The notes: generated by a model not told the origin, from the sequence alone. Shown: positions 33,499 through 42,938, counted from the stretch's first letter. The stretch: 64,000 bases of DNA from Clavibacter phaseoli (GCF_021922925.1 NZ_CP040786.1:1178001-1242000); one strand, 5' to 3'. Made by a program: numbers and translations.

Positions 33499-34197
33499 AT
33501 GGCGGCACTCGAGTGGCTGTTCGACGCGCAGCTCCGCATCGGCGACCAGACCATCCTCTGGCGCGAGATCGTCGGCAACCTCTTCGGCCTCGCCAGCGCG
33601 CTCGGCGGCATGCGCCGCAAGGTGTGGGCGTGGCCCGTCGGCATCGTCGGCAACGTGCTCCTGTTCACCGTCTTCCTCGGCGCCGTCTTCGGCACGCCGA
33701 ACCCCGTGAACCTCCTCGGCCAGGCCGGCCGCCAGGTCATGTTCATCGCCGTGTCGGTCTACGGCTGGTACCGCTGGCAGCAGGCCAGGCACGGCGGCGC
33801 GCCCGTCGTCCCGCAGTGGGCGTCCGGTCGCGAGCGGATCCTGCTCGTGGTCGCGCTCGTCGGCGGCACCGCGATCCTCACGCCCGTCTTCCGCGCGCTC
33901 GGCTCCTACGAGCCCGTGTGGGCCGACGCCTGGATCTTCGTCGGCTCGCTCCTCGCCACCTACGGCATGGCCAAGGGCTGGGTCGAGTTCTGGCTCGTGT
34001 GGGTGGCCGTCGACCTCGTCGGCGTGCCGCTGCTCGTGAGCGCCGGCTACTACGCGTCCGCCTTCATGTACGTCTTCTACGGCGCCTTCACGCTCGCGGG
34101 CTTCTTCGTCTGGATGCGCGCCCGCGGCACCGACGCGCCAGCGGTCGAGACGGCCTTCCCGGACCCGCGGATCGTCGAGGCGCCCGCCGAGCGCTGA
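33499..34197 (+). CDS. pnuC: PnuC-family nicotinamide riboside transporter
   Basis: A membrane protein that takes up nicotinamide riboside (or a related vitamin) for NAD synthesis by facilitated diffusion. The 232-residue product has about seven helices and the family-typical segments EIVGNLFGLASALGGMRRK and VWAWPVGIVGNVLL near the N-terminus, plus YGWYRWQQA. GGAGGG precedes the ATG. No nadR or kinase partner is next to it. The C-terminal 25 residues are cytoplasmic and variable. Confidence 0.88.
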   Translation: MAALEWLFDAQLRIGDQTILWREIVGNLFGLASALGGMRRKVWAWPVGIVGNVLLFTVFLGAVFGTPNPVNLLGQAGRQVMFIAVSVYGWYRWQQARHGGAPVVPQWASGRERILLVVALVGGTAILTPVFRALGSYEPVWADAWIFVGSLLATYGMAKGWVEFWLVWVAVDLVGVPLLVSAGYYASAFMYVFYGAFTLAGFFVWMRARGTDAPAVETAFPDPRIVEAPAER

Positions 34198-34207
34198 CGA
34201 AGACGCG

Positions 34208-34744
34208 TCAGTCGCGCTCGGCCCCGGGCCCGTCGCCGAGGTCGTGCCGCATGAACACGCTGGCCCGCGCGTAGGGCATGTGCCCGACCTCCGCGGGCGG
34301 CACGTGCCGGAACCCCACGCTCTCGTAGAGGTGGACGGCCGCCGGCAGGTCGACGCTGCTGCCGAGCACCACGGCGCCCGCTCCCCGTCGTCGCGCCTCG
34401 TCGAGCGCGGCGAGGAGCAGCTTCCGCCCGGTCCCCCGCCCGCGGACGGACGCGTCGACCGCCATCTTCGCGAGCTCCCACAGGCCGTCGCCCTCGGGGA
34501 TCAGGGCGACGCATCCCACGACGCGGTCCCCGTCGCGGGCGAGGAGCACCGCGCCGCCGCGGTCGACGACCTGGCCGCGCGGGTCGGCCAGCACGCGCTC
34601 GTCGTCGGGCTCGAGCGCGAACAGCGTCGTGATCCAGGCCTCGTTCAACGCGCGGAAGGCGCGGGCGTCGGCGTCGTCGACGAGCGGCGAGATCTCGATC
34701 GGGGCGGATGCAGGTGCGGACGGGCTCTCGGCGTGCGTGCTCAT
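34208..34744 (-). CDS. GNAT family N-acetyltransferase
   Basis: A 178-residue acetyltransferase of unknown substrate. The motif WELAKMAVDASVRGRGTGRK (about 104-123) is the acetyl-CoA site, followed by LYESVGFRHV. The start at MSTHAESPS is preferred over an upstream start because it leaves a normal N-terminus and a GATGCT hexamer six bases before. It is divergent from a LysR regulator with 68 bases between, so LysR may control it. Confidence 0.82.
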   Translation of the reverse strand: MSTHAESPSAPASAPIEISPLVDDADARAFRALNEAWITTLFALEPDDERVLADPRGQVVDRGGAVLLARDGDRVVGCVALIPEGDGLWELAKMAVDASVRGRGTGRKLLLAALDEARRRGAGAVVLGSSVDLPAAVHLYESVGFRHVPPAEVGHMPYARASVFMRHDLGDGPGAERD

Positions 34745-34800
34745 GGATCCAGCATCTCCGCCGCCGCGGGCCGAGTCCAATATGGAAGACGTCGCTCCGA

Positions 34801-34806
34801 TAGCGT
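34801..34806 (+). promoter_or_regulatory. -10 element of a probable leaderless promoter (LysR gene)
   Basis: TAGCGT, six bases, then ATG. The intergenic space also holds TCCAATATGGA, a possible T-N-A-type regulator site. Confidence 0.45.
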
Positions 34807-34812
34807 TCGTGA

Positions 34813-35748
34813 ATGGATCTCGACCTCCGCCTCGTCCGCTCCTTCCTCGCCGTCGCCGACGAGCGGCACTTCGGCCGGGCCGCGGAGCAGCTCGGCATCG
34901 CCCAGCCGGTGCTCTCCCAGCAGGTGCAGCGCCTCGAGCGCCGGCTCGGCGTGGCGCTGCTCGTGCGCACCTCCCGGAGCGTCGCCGTCACGCCGGCCGG
35001 CGCCGCGCTGCGGGATCGCGGGCGCGCGCTGCTCCGGCAGGCCGAGGCCGGGCTCGACGAGGTGGCGCGCATCGCCCGCGGGGACGCGGGGCGGCTCGAC
35101 CTCGGCATGGTCCACTCGACCGTCGCGATCCCGGCGGAGCGGACCGGGCCCGTGGAGAGCATCCGGCGGTTCCGCGCGCATCACCCGGACGTCGAGGTGC
35201 GGGTGCGCGAGGGCTTCACGGTCGACCTGATGGAGGCGCTGATCCGGGGCGAGCTCGACGTCGCGATCGTGCGGGACCCGGATCCGGCGGACGGCGTCGA
35301 CCTCGCGGAGCTCCTCACCGAGCCGTTCGCGGCGGTCGTGCCGGCCGCGCATCCGCTGGCCGCCCTGCCCGCGGTGGACGCCGCCCTCCTCGCCGACGAG
35401 CCCTTCGTGTTCCCGCCGCGACGCGCGAGCGACGACGCCTACGCGCGGAACCTCGAGCCCGTCACCGAACGGGGCCGGATCGTGCGGGTCGTCCAGGAGG
35501 GGTCGACGTGGACCATGATCATCCACCTCGTGGGGGCGGGGCTCGGCGTGACGATCGCCCCGCGGAGCGCGACGGTCGGCGCGCCGGACACGGTCCGCGT
35601 CGTCCCGCTCCGGGACTCGCGCGCGACCTCGACGGTGCACGTCGCGACGCGCGCCGACGATCCGAACCCCGTCGTGCGGGCGTTCCTCGCGGCGCGCGCG
35701 ACGGAGGCCGCCCCGGATCCGGCCTCGCGAGGACGGTCGGCGCGCTGA
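34813..35748 (+). CDS. LysR-family transcriptional regulator
   Basis: A 311-residue regulator with the N-terminal winged helix-turn-helix (residues about 3-60, FLAVADERHFGRAAEQLGIA then LSQQVQRLERRLG) and a periplasmic-binding-protein-like effector domain (about 90-300). The ligand is unknown. Such regulators usually act on the divergent gene, here the acetyltransferase, or on themselves. The mRNA appears leaderless. Confidence 0.93.
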   Translation: MDLDLRLVRSFLAVADERHFGRAAEQLGIAQPVLSQQVQRLERRLGVALLVRTSRSVAVTPAGAALRDRGRALLRQAEAGLDEVARIARGDAGRLDLGMVHSTVAIPAERTGPVESIRRFRAHHPDVEVRVREGFTVDLMEALIRGELDVAIVRDPDPADGVDLAELLTEPFAAVVPAAHPLAALPAVDAALLADEPFVFPPRRASDDAYARNLEPVTERGRIVRVVQEGSTWTMIIHLVGAGLGVTIAPRSATVGAPDTVRVVPLRDSRATSTVHVATRADDPNPVVRAFLAARATEAAPDPASRGRSAR

Positions 35749-35761
35749 CGGCGGCGCCGGA

Positions 35762-37018
35762 TCAGCCCTGCCCGTTGGAGCAGGTGCTCTGCGCGGCGGT
35801 CTGGCCGGTGATGCTCGGGTCGAGCACCTCGGCCGTCGCGGTGGGCGGCGTCGTCGACCCGCCGGTCGGCGGCGCGGTCGTGGCGGGCGGGGTCGTGGCC
35901 CCGTCGGCGGGCACGCTGCCGGACTCGTCGGACGTCGCCGCCTGGCCGAGCGAGAAGTCCGCGTCGGACGCGAGGAGGCCCACGAGCTGCGCGGCGGCCG
36001 CCTCGTCCGGCTGGACCCGCCCGTTGGCGAGCACCGTGCCCGGGTACTGCAGGAACACGACGTCGTCGAGCGGGATGTCCTTGAAGGTGAGCGCGACCGA
36101 GACGAGCGTGTCGAGGTCGGCGAGCGACGTGGACAGCTGCATGTTGTCGACCACCGCGCGCGCGATGCCGTAGAGCTTGGCGGGGTTGGTGAGGGTGTCG
36201 GTGCTCTTGATGGTGCGCACGAGAGCGCTCAGGAACACCTGCTGGTTGCCGATGCGCGAGATGTCGCTGCCGTCGCCGACGCCGTAGCGGGTGCGGAGGA
36301 ACTGCACGGCGTCCTTGCCCTGGAGCGTGTGGAGGCCGGGATCCAGCGACAGGTCGGTCTTCTTGTCGTAGATGCCGTTGGCCACGCAGACCTCGACGCC
36401 GCCGACGGCGTTGGACATCTCGACCACGCCGTTGAACTGCACGACGCCGCCGTAGGGGATGTCGAGCCCGGTGAGGCCCTCGACCATCCGCACGGTGCAC
36501 TCGAAGCCGCCGCGCGACAGCGACTCGTTGAGCTGGGCGCGCGAGCTGGCGGCGTACTTCGTGCCGTCGGGGCCCTCGCACTCGGGGATGGGCACGAGCA
36601 TGTCGCGCGGGAAGGAGATGACCGTCGCGCGGCTGCTGTCCTCGCTGATGTGGAGCAGCATCGTGACGTCGTTGAGGGTGGCCGTGCCCACGTCCTTCGC
36701 GGCGCCGTATCCGTCGCCCTGGCCGGCGCGGCTGTCGCTGCCGACGATGAGGATGTTCGCGCCGCCGTCGATGCCGCCGAGCGACGGCGGCATGGTCTGG
36801 CCGCCCGAGATGTCGACCGTGTTGTCGGCGACGGTGCGGGAGAGGTCCCAGGCGGCGATGCCCACGACCGAGAGCGTGCTCACGAGGGCGACCGCCACGG
36901 TCGCGGCGATGCCCTTCATCACGGTGCGTCCGGCGCTCGGGGTGCGGAGCCGGCCGTGCCGTGCGATGCCGCGGACGCGGGCCCGGTCGGAGCGGGTCCT
37001 CTGGGGGGCGTGCTGCAT
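35762..37018 (-). CDS. LytR-CpsA-Psr (LCP) family protein
   Basis: A membrane-bound ligase that transfers wall polymers (teichoic acid, arabinogalactan-like or capsule) from lipid carriers to peptidoglycan. The 418-residue product has a basic N-terminus, one membrane helix (about 35-57) and an outside LCP domain with the conserved D95/R97 (IVGSDSRAG), SFPRDMLVPIP, and RTRYGVGDGSDISRIGNQQ. A low-complexity Thr/Pro tail (about 365-395) follows, typical of secreted proteins. The ATG is favoured over an upstream GTG because a GAGAG site lies seven bases before it. Confidence 0.92.
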   Translation of the reverse strand: MQHAPQRTRSDRARVRGIARHGRLRTPSAGRTVMKGIAATVAVALVSTLSVVGIAAWDLSRTVADNTVDISGGQTMPPSLGGIDGGANILIVGSDSRAGQGDGYGAAKDVGTATLNDVTMLLHISEDSSRATVISFPRDMLVPIPECEGPDGTKYAASSRAQLNESLSRGGFECTVRMVEGLTGLDIPYGGVVQFNGVVEMSNAVGGVEVCVANGIYDKKTDLSLDPGLHTLQGKDAVQFLRTRYGVGDGSDISRIGNQQVFLSALVRTIKSTDTLTNPAKLYGIARAVVDNMQLSTSLADLDTLVSVALTFKDIPLDDVVFLQYPGTVLANGRVQPDEAAAAQLVGLLASDADFSLGQAATSDESGSVPADGATTPPATTAPPTGGSTTPPTATAEVLDPSITGQTAAQSTCSNGQG

Positions 37019-37124
37019 GGGGGATCTCTCGTCGCCGGGCGGGGAGCGCCGGGCGCGGGCACCCGGATCCTCCACAGGGTAGCCGAGGGCGGTGGAGAGT
37101 CCGCTCGGCGCGCGGGCCCGTGCG

Positions 37125-37874
37125 CTAGGCGCCCGTCCGCTCCTCGCCGCGCAGGTGGGCGTCGAGAAAGGCGTCGATCCGCCGCCACGCGTCCGCCGCC
37201 GACGCGGGCTCCGGGCCCATGCCGACCGCGCGCAGCACCGGGCGGAGCGGCCGGGGACCCATCTCGGCCTCGTTGAGGAAGGAGTGCCCGGCGGCTGCGT
37301 ACTCGCGCACGTCGTGGTCGATGCCGTGCGCCACGAGGGCGGCCTCGAGGCGGTCGGCGGACCCCGCGAGCTGCCGGTCGCGGCCGCCGTAGCTCGCGAC
37401 GATCGGGCACGCGCCGTCGAGCACGCCGTCGAGGTCCTCGGGCAGCATCCCGTAGTTGACGCTCGACGCGTCGAAGCCCCGGGAGGCCGCGGCCAGGGCG
37501 AACCCGCCGCCCATGCAGAACCCGATGACGCCGACGCGCCCGGTGCAGTCGGCGCGGGCGAGGAGGGCGCGGCGGGCGGACTCGACGTCGACGAACGCGC
37601 GGCCCTCCCCCGCTGCCAGCGTCCGGAATGTCGCGACCAGGCAGCGGCGCGCGCCGCCCGCGGAGAAGAGGTCGGGCATGAGCGCGAGGAAGCCGGCCTC
37701 GGCGAGGCGCTCGGCCTGGCGGCGCATGACGTCGGTGACGCCGAAGGCCTCGTGCACCACCACGACGGCGGGCCAGGGGCCCTCCCCGTCCGGCACCGCC
37801 AGCACGCCGTGGAGGCCGGGCGACGCCCCGGGCGCGGCGGCGGGCAGGGGGATCTCGGTGAGGGTCACGGGCAT
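37125..37874 (-). CDS. Dienelactone hydrolase family protein
   Basis: An alpha/beta hydrolase with a cysteine nucleophile. In the 249-residue product C120 (GFCMGGGFA), D166 (GGRDRQ) and H197 (AGHSFLNEA) form the triad of the carboxymethylenebutenolidase family. No aromatic ring-cleavage genes are nearby, so the substrate is likely a different ester. TAGCGT six bases before the ATG suggests leaderless transcription. Confidence 0.88.
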   Translation of the reverse strand: MPVTLTEIPLPAAAPGASPGLHGVLAVPDGEGPWPAVVVVHEAFGVTDVMRRQAERLAEAGFLALMPDLFSAGGARRCLVATFRTLAAGEGRAFVDVESARRALLARADCTGRVGVIGFCMGGGFALAAASRGFDASSVNYGMLPEDLDGVLDGACPIVASYGGRDRQLAGSADRLEAALVAHGIDHDVREYAAAGHSFLNEAEMGPRPLRPVLRAVGMGPEPASAADAWRRIDAFLDAHLRGEERTGA

Positions 37875-37880
37875 GCCCTC

Positions 37881-37886
37881 ACGCTA
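37881..37886 (-). promoter_or_regulatory. -10 element of a probable leaderless promoter (dienelactone hydrolase)
   Basis: TAGCGT, six bases, then ATG on the minus strand. Confidence 0.5.
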
Positions 37887-37962
37887 GGACGCGACGAGGG
37901 CGCCGCCGCCGGGAGGCGACGACGCCCAGGGAGCCGTCATGCGGGAGGTCGACGTGGGGCGG

Positions 37963-39330
37963 TCAGCGCCAGGCGGTCGGCCCCGCGGATCCCGCGCGGT
38001 ACTCGGCCATGGGCACGCGGTCGCCCTTCCAGGCGCGCATGACGGGCGCGACGATGCGCCAGCACCGCTCGGCCACGTCGCCGCGGACCGAGAGGCGCGG
38101 ATCACCCGCGAGGATCCCGTCGAGCACCTCGCCGTACGGGGTGAGCTCGGGCTGGGCGAACTCCGCGCGGAACGTGGATTGCGTGAGCGTGAAGGGCTCG
38201 CCCGTGCCGTCCATCGTGACCTCGAGCGAGATGCCGTCGGGCTTGAGGTCGATGATGAGCCGGTCCGGTCGGGCGGAGCCGTGGAGGCCCCGCGGCAGGT
38301 GCGCCACCGGCTTGAAGGTGACGACGATGCGCTTGGACGCCTCCTTGAGGGCCTTGCCCGAGCGCAGGCGGAACGGCACTCCCGCCCAGCGCGCGTTCGC
38401 GACGCCGAACGTGACCTCGGCGAGCGTCTCCGTCTCGTTGGCCGGATCCACCCCCTCCTCCTTGGCGTACGCGGGGATGCGCGTGCCGTCGACCGTCGCG
38501 CCCGTGTACCGGGCCCGGCGGCTGTGCGCGACGGGGTCGTTGTCCCACACCTCGGTGGCGCGGAGGACCGAGGCGATGTTCGAGCGCAGGTCGTCCGGGT
38601 CGATGCTCGCGGGCGGCTCCATCGCGAAGACCGCGAGCACCTGCAGCAGGTGGCTCTGGATCATGTCGACGAGCGCGCCCGACTTGTCGTAGTAGGCGGC
38701 GCGGCCCTCGAGCGCGAGCGTCTCGTCGTAGAGGATCTCGACCTTCTCGATGTCCCGGGCGCTCCACACCGACTCGAAGAAGCGGTTGGCGAAGCGCAGC
38801 GACACGAGGTTGAGCACCGTGGAGAGGCCGAGGAAGTGGTCGGTGCGGTGGATGCGGTCCTCCGGCACGAGCTTCAGCAGCTGGCGGTTGAGCTGCGCGG
38901 CGCTGCGGCTGTTCGAGCCGAACGGCTTCTCGAGCGCCAGCGTGGTGCCCTCCGGCAGGTCGAGCTTCTCCAGCTGCTCGCACACCGCGATGGAGATGGC
39001 CGGCGGCAGCGCGAAGTAGAGGGCCGGCGCGCCCTCGCACGCCTCGAGGATGCGCTTCAGGTCGTCGAGGTCGGTGGGGTCGGCCTGGATGTACTTGGTG
39101 GACGAGACGATGCCCGCTGCCCGGCGTCCCGTGGCGTCGACCGAGTCGAACGCGGTCTTGACCGTCTTCGTCCACTCCTGCGGGCTGCGTTCGCTCCGTC
39201 CGGTGCCGATGAGCTGGATCCTGCGCCCCCGATCGCTCGCCACGAGGCTGCCGAGACCCGGCAGGAGGAGGCGTTCCGTGAGGTCGCCGCTGGCGCCGAG
39301 GATGACGAGGGTGGAGGGTTCGCTGGTCAT
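37963..39330 (-). CDS. zwf: Glucose-6-phosphate dehydrogenase-like protein with altered active site
   Basis: Homologous to the first enzyme of the oxidative pentose phosphate pathway. The 455-residue product keeps the NADP fold start (GASGDL, 12-17), EKPFG (134-138) and the general-base His (H227, IQSHLLQ). The family signature DHYLGK is DHFLGL here (164-169), so its lysine is Leu169, and the lysine of the N-terminal GDLxKRK motif is Glu19 (GDLTER). Both lysines normally contact substrate or coenzyme. It may be a divergent paralogue with another substrate. It is divergent from dnaE2. Confidence 0.75.
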   Translation of the reverse strand: MTSEPSTLVILGASGDLTERLLLPGLGSLVASDRGRRIQLIGTGRSERSPQEWTKTVKTAFDSVDATGRRAAGIVSSTKYIQADPTDLDDLKRILEACEGAPALYFALPPAISIAVCEQLEKLDLPEGTTLALEKPFGSNSRSAAQLNRQLLKLVPEDRIHRTDHFLGLSTVLNLVSLRFANRFFESVWSARDIEKVEILYDETLALEGRAAYYDKSGALVDMIQSHLLQVLAVFAMEPPASIDPDDLRSNIASVLRATEVWDNDPVAHSRRARYTGATVDGTRIPAYAKEEGVDPANETETLAEVTFGVANARWAGVPFRLRSGKALKEASKRIVVTFKPVAHLPRGLHGSARPDRLIIDLKPDGISLEVTMDGTGEPFTLTQSTFRAEFAQPELTPYGEVLDGILAGDPRLSVRGDVAERCWRIVAPVMRAWKGDRVPMAEYRAGSAGPTAWR

Positions 39331-39336
39331 CCTCCG

Positions 39337-39342
39337 AGACTA
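39337..39342 (-). promoter_or_regulatory. -10 element of a probable leaderless promoter (zwf-like gene)
   Basis: TAGTCT, six bases, then ATG on the minus strand; 28 bases from the dnaE2 -10. Confidence 0.5.
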
Positions 39343-39369
39343 CGGGTCGCGGCTGCCGGGCAGCCGACC

Positions 39370-39375
39370 TACACT
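39370..39375 (+). promoter_or_regulatory. -10 element of the dnaE2 SOS promoter
   Basis: TACACT within CCTACACT, seven bases before the LexA palindrome. Same octamer as before the DUF6504 gene. Confidence 0.5.
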
Positions 39376-39382
39376 GGGCGAG

Positions 39383-39398
39383 TCGAACATCCGTTCGA
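39383..39398. promoter_or_regulatory. LexA (SOS) box before dnaE2
   Basis: TCGAACATCCGTTCGA, a perfect palindrome about 46 bases before the GTG start. Confidence 0.9.
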
Positions 39399-39444
39399 AC
39401 ATCGCGCCCGGGGAGGGCGCGGGCGGACATCGAGGGAGGCGCGC

Positions 39445-42400
39445 GTGAGCTTCACCCACCTGCACGTCGCGTCCGCCTTCTCCGCCCACTTCGGCACCTC
39501 GGCGCCCGAGGCGCTCGTCGACCGGGTCGCGTCCGAGGGCGCGCCGGCCGCGGCGATCACCGACCGCGACGGGCTGTACGGCGCCGTCCGCCACATCCGC
39601 CGCTCCATCGCCCAGGGGGTCTCCCCCGTCGTCGGCGCGGAGCTCGGGCTCACGGGCGAGCACCCGGGACGGATCACGGTGCTCGCGCACGGCGGCACGC
39701 GCGGGCAGGGCTGGGCGGCGCTCAGCCGGCTCATCAGCGCGAGCCACGGGCGCGGCACGGCGAGGAGCACCGCCCGGAGCGCCCAGGCCGGCATCGCGCG
39801 CTCCCGGCCGCCCGCGTTCCTGCTCGGCGAGGAGGGGCCGGTCGGCACCGTCATGCTCGGGCCCGACTCGGACGTCGGCCGCGCCGTCGCGGCGGGCGAC
39901 CACGCGCTCGCGTCCCGCCACCTAGCCGAGTGGGCCCGGCTCCTGCCCGGCGCGGTCGTGGTCGAGGTGGTCTGCCACTTCACCGAGCCCGGCGAGTCCG
40001 CGAGCCTCCGGCACGCCGCCCGCATGCTCGAGCTCGCCGACGCCCACCGCGTCCCCGCGGTGCTCACCAACGCCGTGCGCTACCTCGAGCCCGACGACGC
40101 GCTCACGGGCGACGTGCTCGACGCCGCCGGCACGCTCCGGCCGCTCGGGTCGTTCCGCCCGCAGCCCAACGGGCAGGCGTGGCTGAAGACCCCGGCCGAG
40201 ATGCAGGAGATCGCCCGGGAGATCGCGGGCACGTCGGCGCTCGACCGTCGGGCCGGCGAGGCGCTGCTGCGCGCCACCGAGGAGCTCGCCGACCGCTGCC
40301 GGCTGGATCCCGACGCCGACCTCGCCTGGCGGAAGCCGAAGCTGCCGGAGAAGTCGGTCATCGGGGTGACGGGCGACCCGGACGAGGCGCTCTGGCGGAA
40401 GGCCGAGGCCGGCGTCACCGAGCGGTTCGGGCACGTGGACGAGTCGATGCGGCAGCGCGTGCTCGCCCGCATGCGCACCGAGCTCCAGACCATCACGGGC
40501 TTCGGCTTCGCCACCTACTTCCTCACGGTCGCCGACGTCTGCGCGCTCATGCGCGACATGGGCGTGCGCAACCAGGCGCGGGGATCCGGCGCGGGCAGCC
40601 TCGTCAACTACCTGCTGCGCATCTCCAACGTCGACCCGCTCGAGCACGACCTGCTCTTCGAGCGCTTCCTCGGCAAGGTCCGCTCGACGCTGCCGGACAT
40701 CGACATCGACGTGGAGTCCGCGCGCCGGCACGAGGTCTACCACCGCGTGTTCGAGAAGTACGGCAGCAACCGGGTCACCCTGCTGTCGATGCAGAACACG
40801 TACCGGGCCCGCGGCGCCGCGCGCGACGCCGGGCTCGCGCTCGACCTCGACGAGCAGCAGATCGACTTCATCGCCAAGAACATCTGGCGGTTCAACGCGC
40901 GCGAGTTCCGGGCGGTGCTCGAGACGAAGCCCGAGCTCAAGCCCATCGCCGACCTCGTGCGCGACGACCCCAGCATCGACCTGCTGGTCGACCTCACCGA
41001 GCGGCTCGACCGGCTCCCTCGGCACATCTCCATGCACCCGTGCGGCGTGATCCTCGGCGACTCCGACCTGCTCAGCACGAGCCCCGTGCAGCCGAGCGGC
41101 ATGGGCCTGCCGATGAGCCAGTTCGACAAGGACGACATCGACGACATGGGGCTCCTGAAGCTCGACATCCTCGGCGTGCGGATGCAGAGCACCATGGCGT
41201 ACGCGCTGGAGGAGATCCACCGCATCCACGGCACGCGCTCGGCGGTCGCGGGCGGCGTCCCGGTCGACGCGCGCTACGTGCACCGCGACGGGCGCATCGA
41301 GCTCGACGAGATCCCGCACGACGACGAGGAGACCTTCGCGGCCATCCGCACCACGCACACGCTCGGCATGTTCCAGATCGAGTCGCCCGGGCAGCGCGAG
41401 CTCATCGGCAAGATGCAGCCGGACGTGTACGAGGACCTCATCGCCGACATCTCGCTGTTCCGGCCGGGCCCCATGAAGGGCAACATGGTCGCGCCGTTCC
41501 TCGACACGAAGCACGGCATCACCCGGCCCGACTACCTGCACCCGCGCTTCGCGCCGTTCCTCGCGCCCACGTTCGGCGTCGTCATCTACCACGAGCAGGT
41601 CATCCGGATCTTCGCCGACTGCATGCAGGTCTCCCTCGCGGAGGCCGACGAGCTGCGCCGCAACATGGAGCGCATGGACACCGTGGTCGAGGCCGCGTTC
41701 CGGGAGCGCACCGCCCTGCACGTCGACGGGCGCACGGGCCGGCGCCCCTTCTCGGACGCCGACGTCGAGCGCATCTGGAAGGCGCTCAAGGGCTTCGGCT
41801 CGTTCGGGTTCTGCAAGGCGCACGGCGCCGCGTTCGCGCTGCCCACGTGGCAGAGCGCGTGGCTGAAGACGCACTACCCGGCGGAGTTCCTCGCGGGGAT
41901 CCTCACGCACGACCCCGGCATGTACCCCAAGCGCCTGCTCCTCACCGAGGCGCGTCGCATGGGCGTGCCCGTGCTGCCGCTCGACGTCAACCGGTCGACC
42001 GGCGTCTACCGCGTGGAGCGCGTCGAGGGCGAGGGGACGACGGGGCGCACGCGCATCGGCGAGCTGGGGATCCGGCTGTCGCTGCAGGACGTGCACGGGA
42101 TGAGCCAGGCGGAGCTGGAGCGGATCGAGCGGGGCCAGCCCTACGACTCCATCAGCGACTTCTACGCGAAGGCGCAGCCGTCGCGCGCGCTGCTCGAGCG
42201 GCTGGCCGCCGTGGGCGCGCTCGACTCGCTCGCGACGGACGAGGCCGACCGGGCGGCGCGCGGGGCCGCGTCGCGCGGCGACGTGATGGCGTTCGCGCGC
42301 CGGCTCACGGCGCGGGCGGCCCGTCCCGCGGATCCGGCCGGCCAGCTGCCGCTCTTCGTCGACGACCGCGACCTCATCCCGCGCGGCTCGCCCGACCCCG

Positions 42401-42867
42401 ACGGCCGCGCGCGCGTCGCCGCCGAGCTCGACATCCTGCAGATGGAGGTCACCGAGCACGTGCTGGAGAGCTACCGGCCCATGCTCGACGAGCTCGGGGT
42501 CATCCCGGCGAGCCAGCTGCTCGAGGTGCGCAGCGGCTCCGAGGTGGTGGTCGCGGGGATCCGCATCGCCACGCAGACGCCGCCCATGCGCAGCGGCAAG
42601 CGCGTGGTCTTCATCAGCCTCGACGACGGCACGGGCTGCTCCGACTCCACCTTCTTCGACGAGGCGCAGCAGAAGGCCGGGCCCATGCTCTTCGGCACGA
42701 GGCTGCTCGTCATCCGCGGGCGCACCCGGCGCACGGGCGAGCGCGGCGTCTCCATCCAGGCGGAGGACGCGTGGGACCTCAAGGAGATGTGGGCGCGCTG
42801 GCAGGACGCGAGGCGGCAGGGCGGCGGCGGGGCCGACGGGATGGACGACGCGGCCCAGGTCGCCTGA
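39445..42867 (+). CDS. dnaE2: Error-prone DNA polymerase III alpha subunit (DnaE2)
   Basis: A translesion polymerase without proofreading, responsible with ImuA'/ImuB for damage-induced mutagenesis in Actinobacteria. The 1140-residue product starts with a PHP domain (FTHLHVASAFSAHFGTSAPE), has the polymerase catalytic motif LPDIDIDVESARRHE (about 417-431), the FGFCKAHGAAFALPTWQSAW fingers segment, and a C-terminal OB fold. The GTG start follows a GAGGGAGG site. A perfect LexA box upstream shows SOS control. No imuA or imuB gene is adjacent. Confidence 0.95.
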   Translation: MSFTHLHVASAFSAHFGTSAPEALVDRVASEGAPAAAITDRDGLYGAVRHIRRSIAQGVSPVVGAELGLTGEHPGRITVLAHGGTRGQGWAALSRLISASHGRGTARSTARSAQAGIARSRPPAFLLGEEGPVGTVMLGPDSDVGRAVAAGDHALASRHLAEWARLLPGAVVVEVVCHFTEPGESASLRHAARMLELADAHRVPAVLTNAVRYLEPDDALTGDVLDAAGTLRPLGSFRPQPNGQAWLKTPAEMQEIAREIAGTSALDRRAGEALLRATEELADRCRLDPDADLAWRKPKLPEKSVIGVTGDPDEALWRKAEAGVTERFGHVDESMRQRVLARMRTELQTITGFGFATYFLTVADVCALMRDMGVRNQARGSGAGSLVNYLLRISNVDPLEHDLLFERFLGKVRSTLPDIDIDVESARRHEVYHRVFEKYGSNRVTLLSMQNTYRARGAARDAGLALDLDEQQIDFIAKNIWRFNAREFRAVLETKPELKPIADLVRDDPSIDLLVDLTERLDRLPRHISMHPCGVILGDSDLLSTSPVQPSGMGLPMSQFDKDDIDDMGLLKLDILGVRMQSTMAYALEEIHRIHGTRSAVAGGVPVDARYVHRDGRIELDEIPHDDEETFAAIRTTHTLGMFQIESPGQRELIGKMQPDVYEDLIADISLFRPGPMKGNMVAPFLDTKHGITRPDYLHPRFAPFLAPTFGVVIYHEQVIRIFADCMQVSLAEADELRRNMERMDTVVEAAFRERTALHVDGRTGRRPFSDADVERIWKALKGFGSFGFCKAHGAAFALPTWQSAWLKTHYPAEFLAGILTHDPGMYPKRLLLTEARRMGVPVLPLDVNRSTGVYRVERVEGEGTTGRTRIGELGIRLSLQDVHGMSQAELERIERGQPYDSISDFYAKAQPSRALLERLAAVGALDSLATDEADRAARGAASRGDVMAFARRLTARAARPADPAGQLPLFVDDRDLIPRGSPDPDGRARVAAELDILQMEVTEHVLESYRPMLDELGVIPASQLLEVRSGSEVVVAGIRIATQTPPMRSGKRVVFISLDDGTGCSDSTFFDEAQQKAGPMLFGTRLLVIRGRTRRTGERGVSIQAEDAWDLKEMWARWQDARRQGGGGADGMDDAAQVA

Positions 42868-42938
42868 GGCCCCGGTCGCCCGGTGTCCTCCGCCCGCGGG
42901 ATGATGGATCCACCCGAGACCGCCGCCGGAGGCCGCAC

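Noticed and set aside
39922..42459. Long minus-strand open frame opposite dnaE2
   Set aside because: It mirrors dnaE2 codons and has no protein-like features; dnaE2 is unambiguous.
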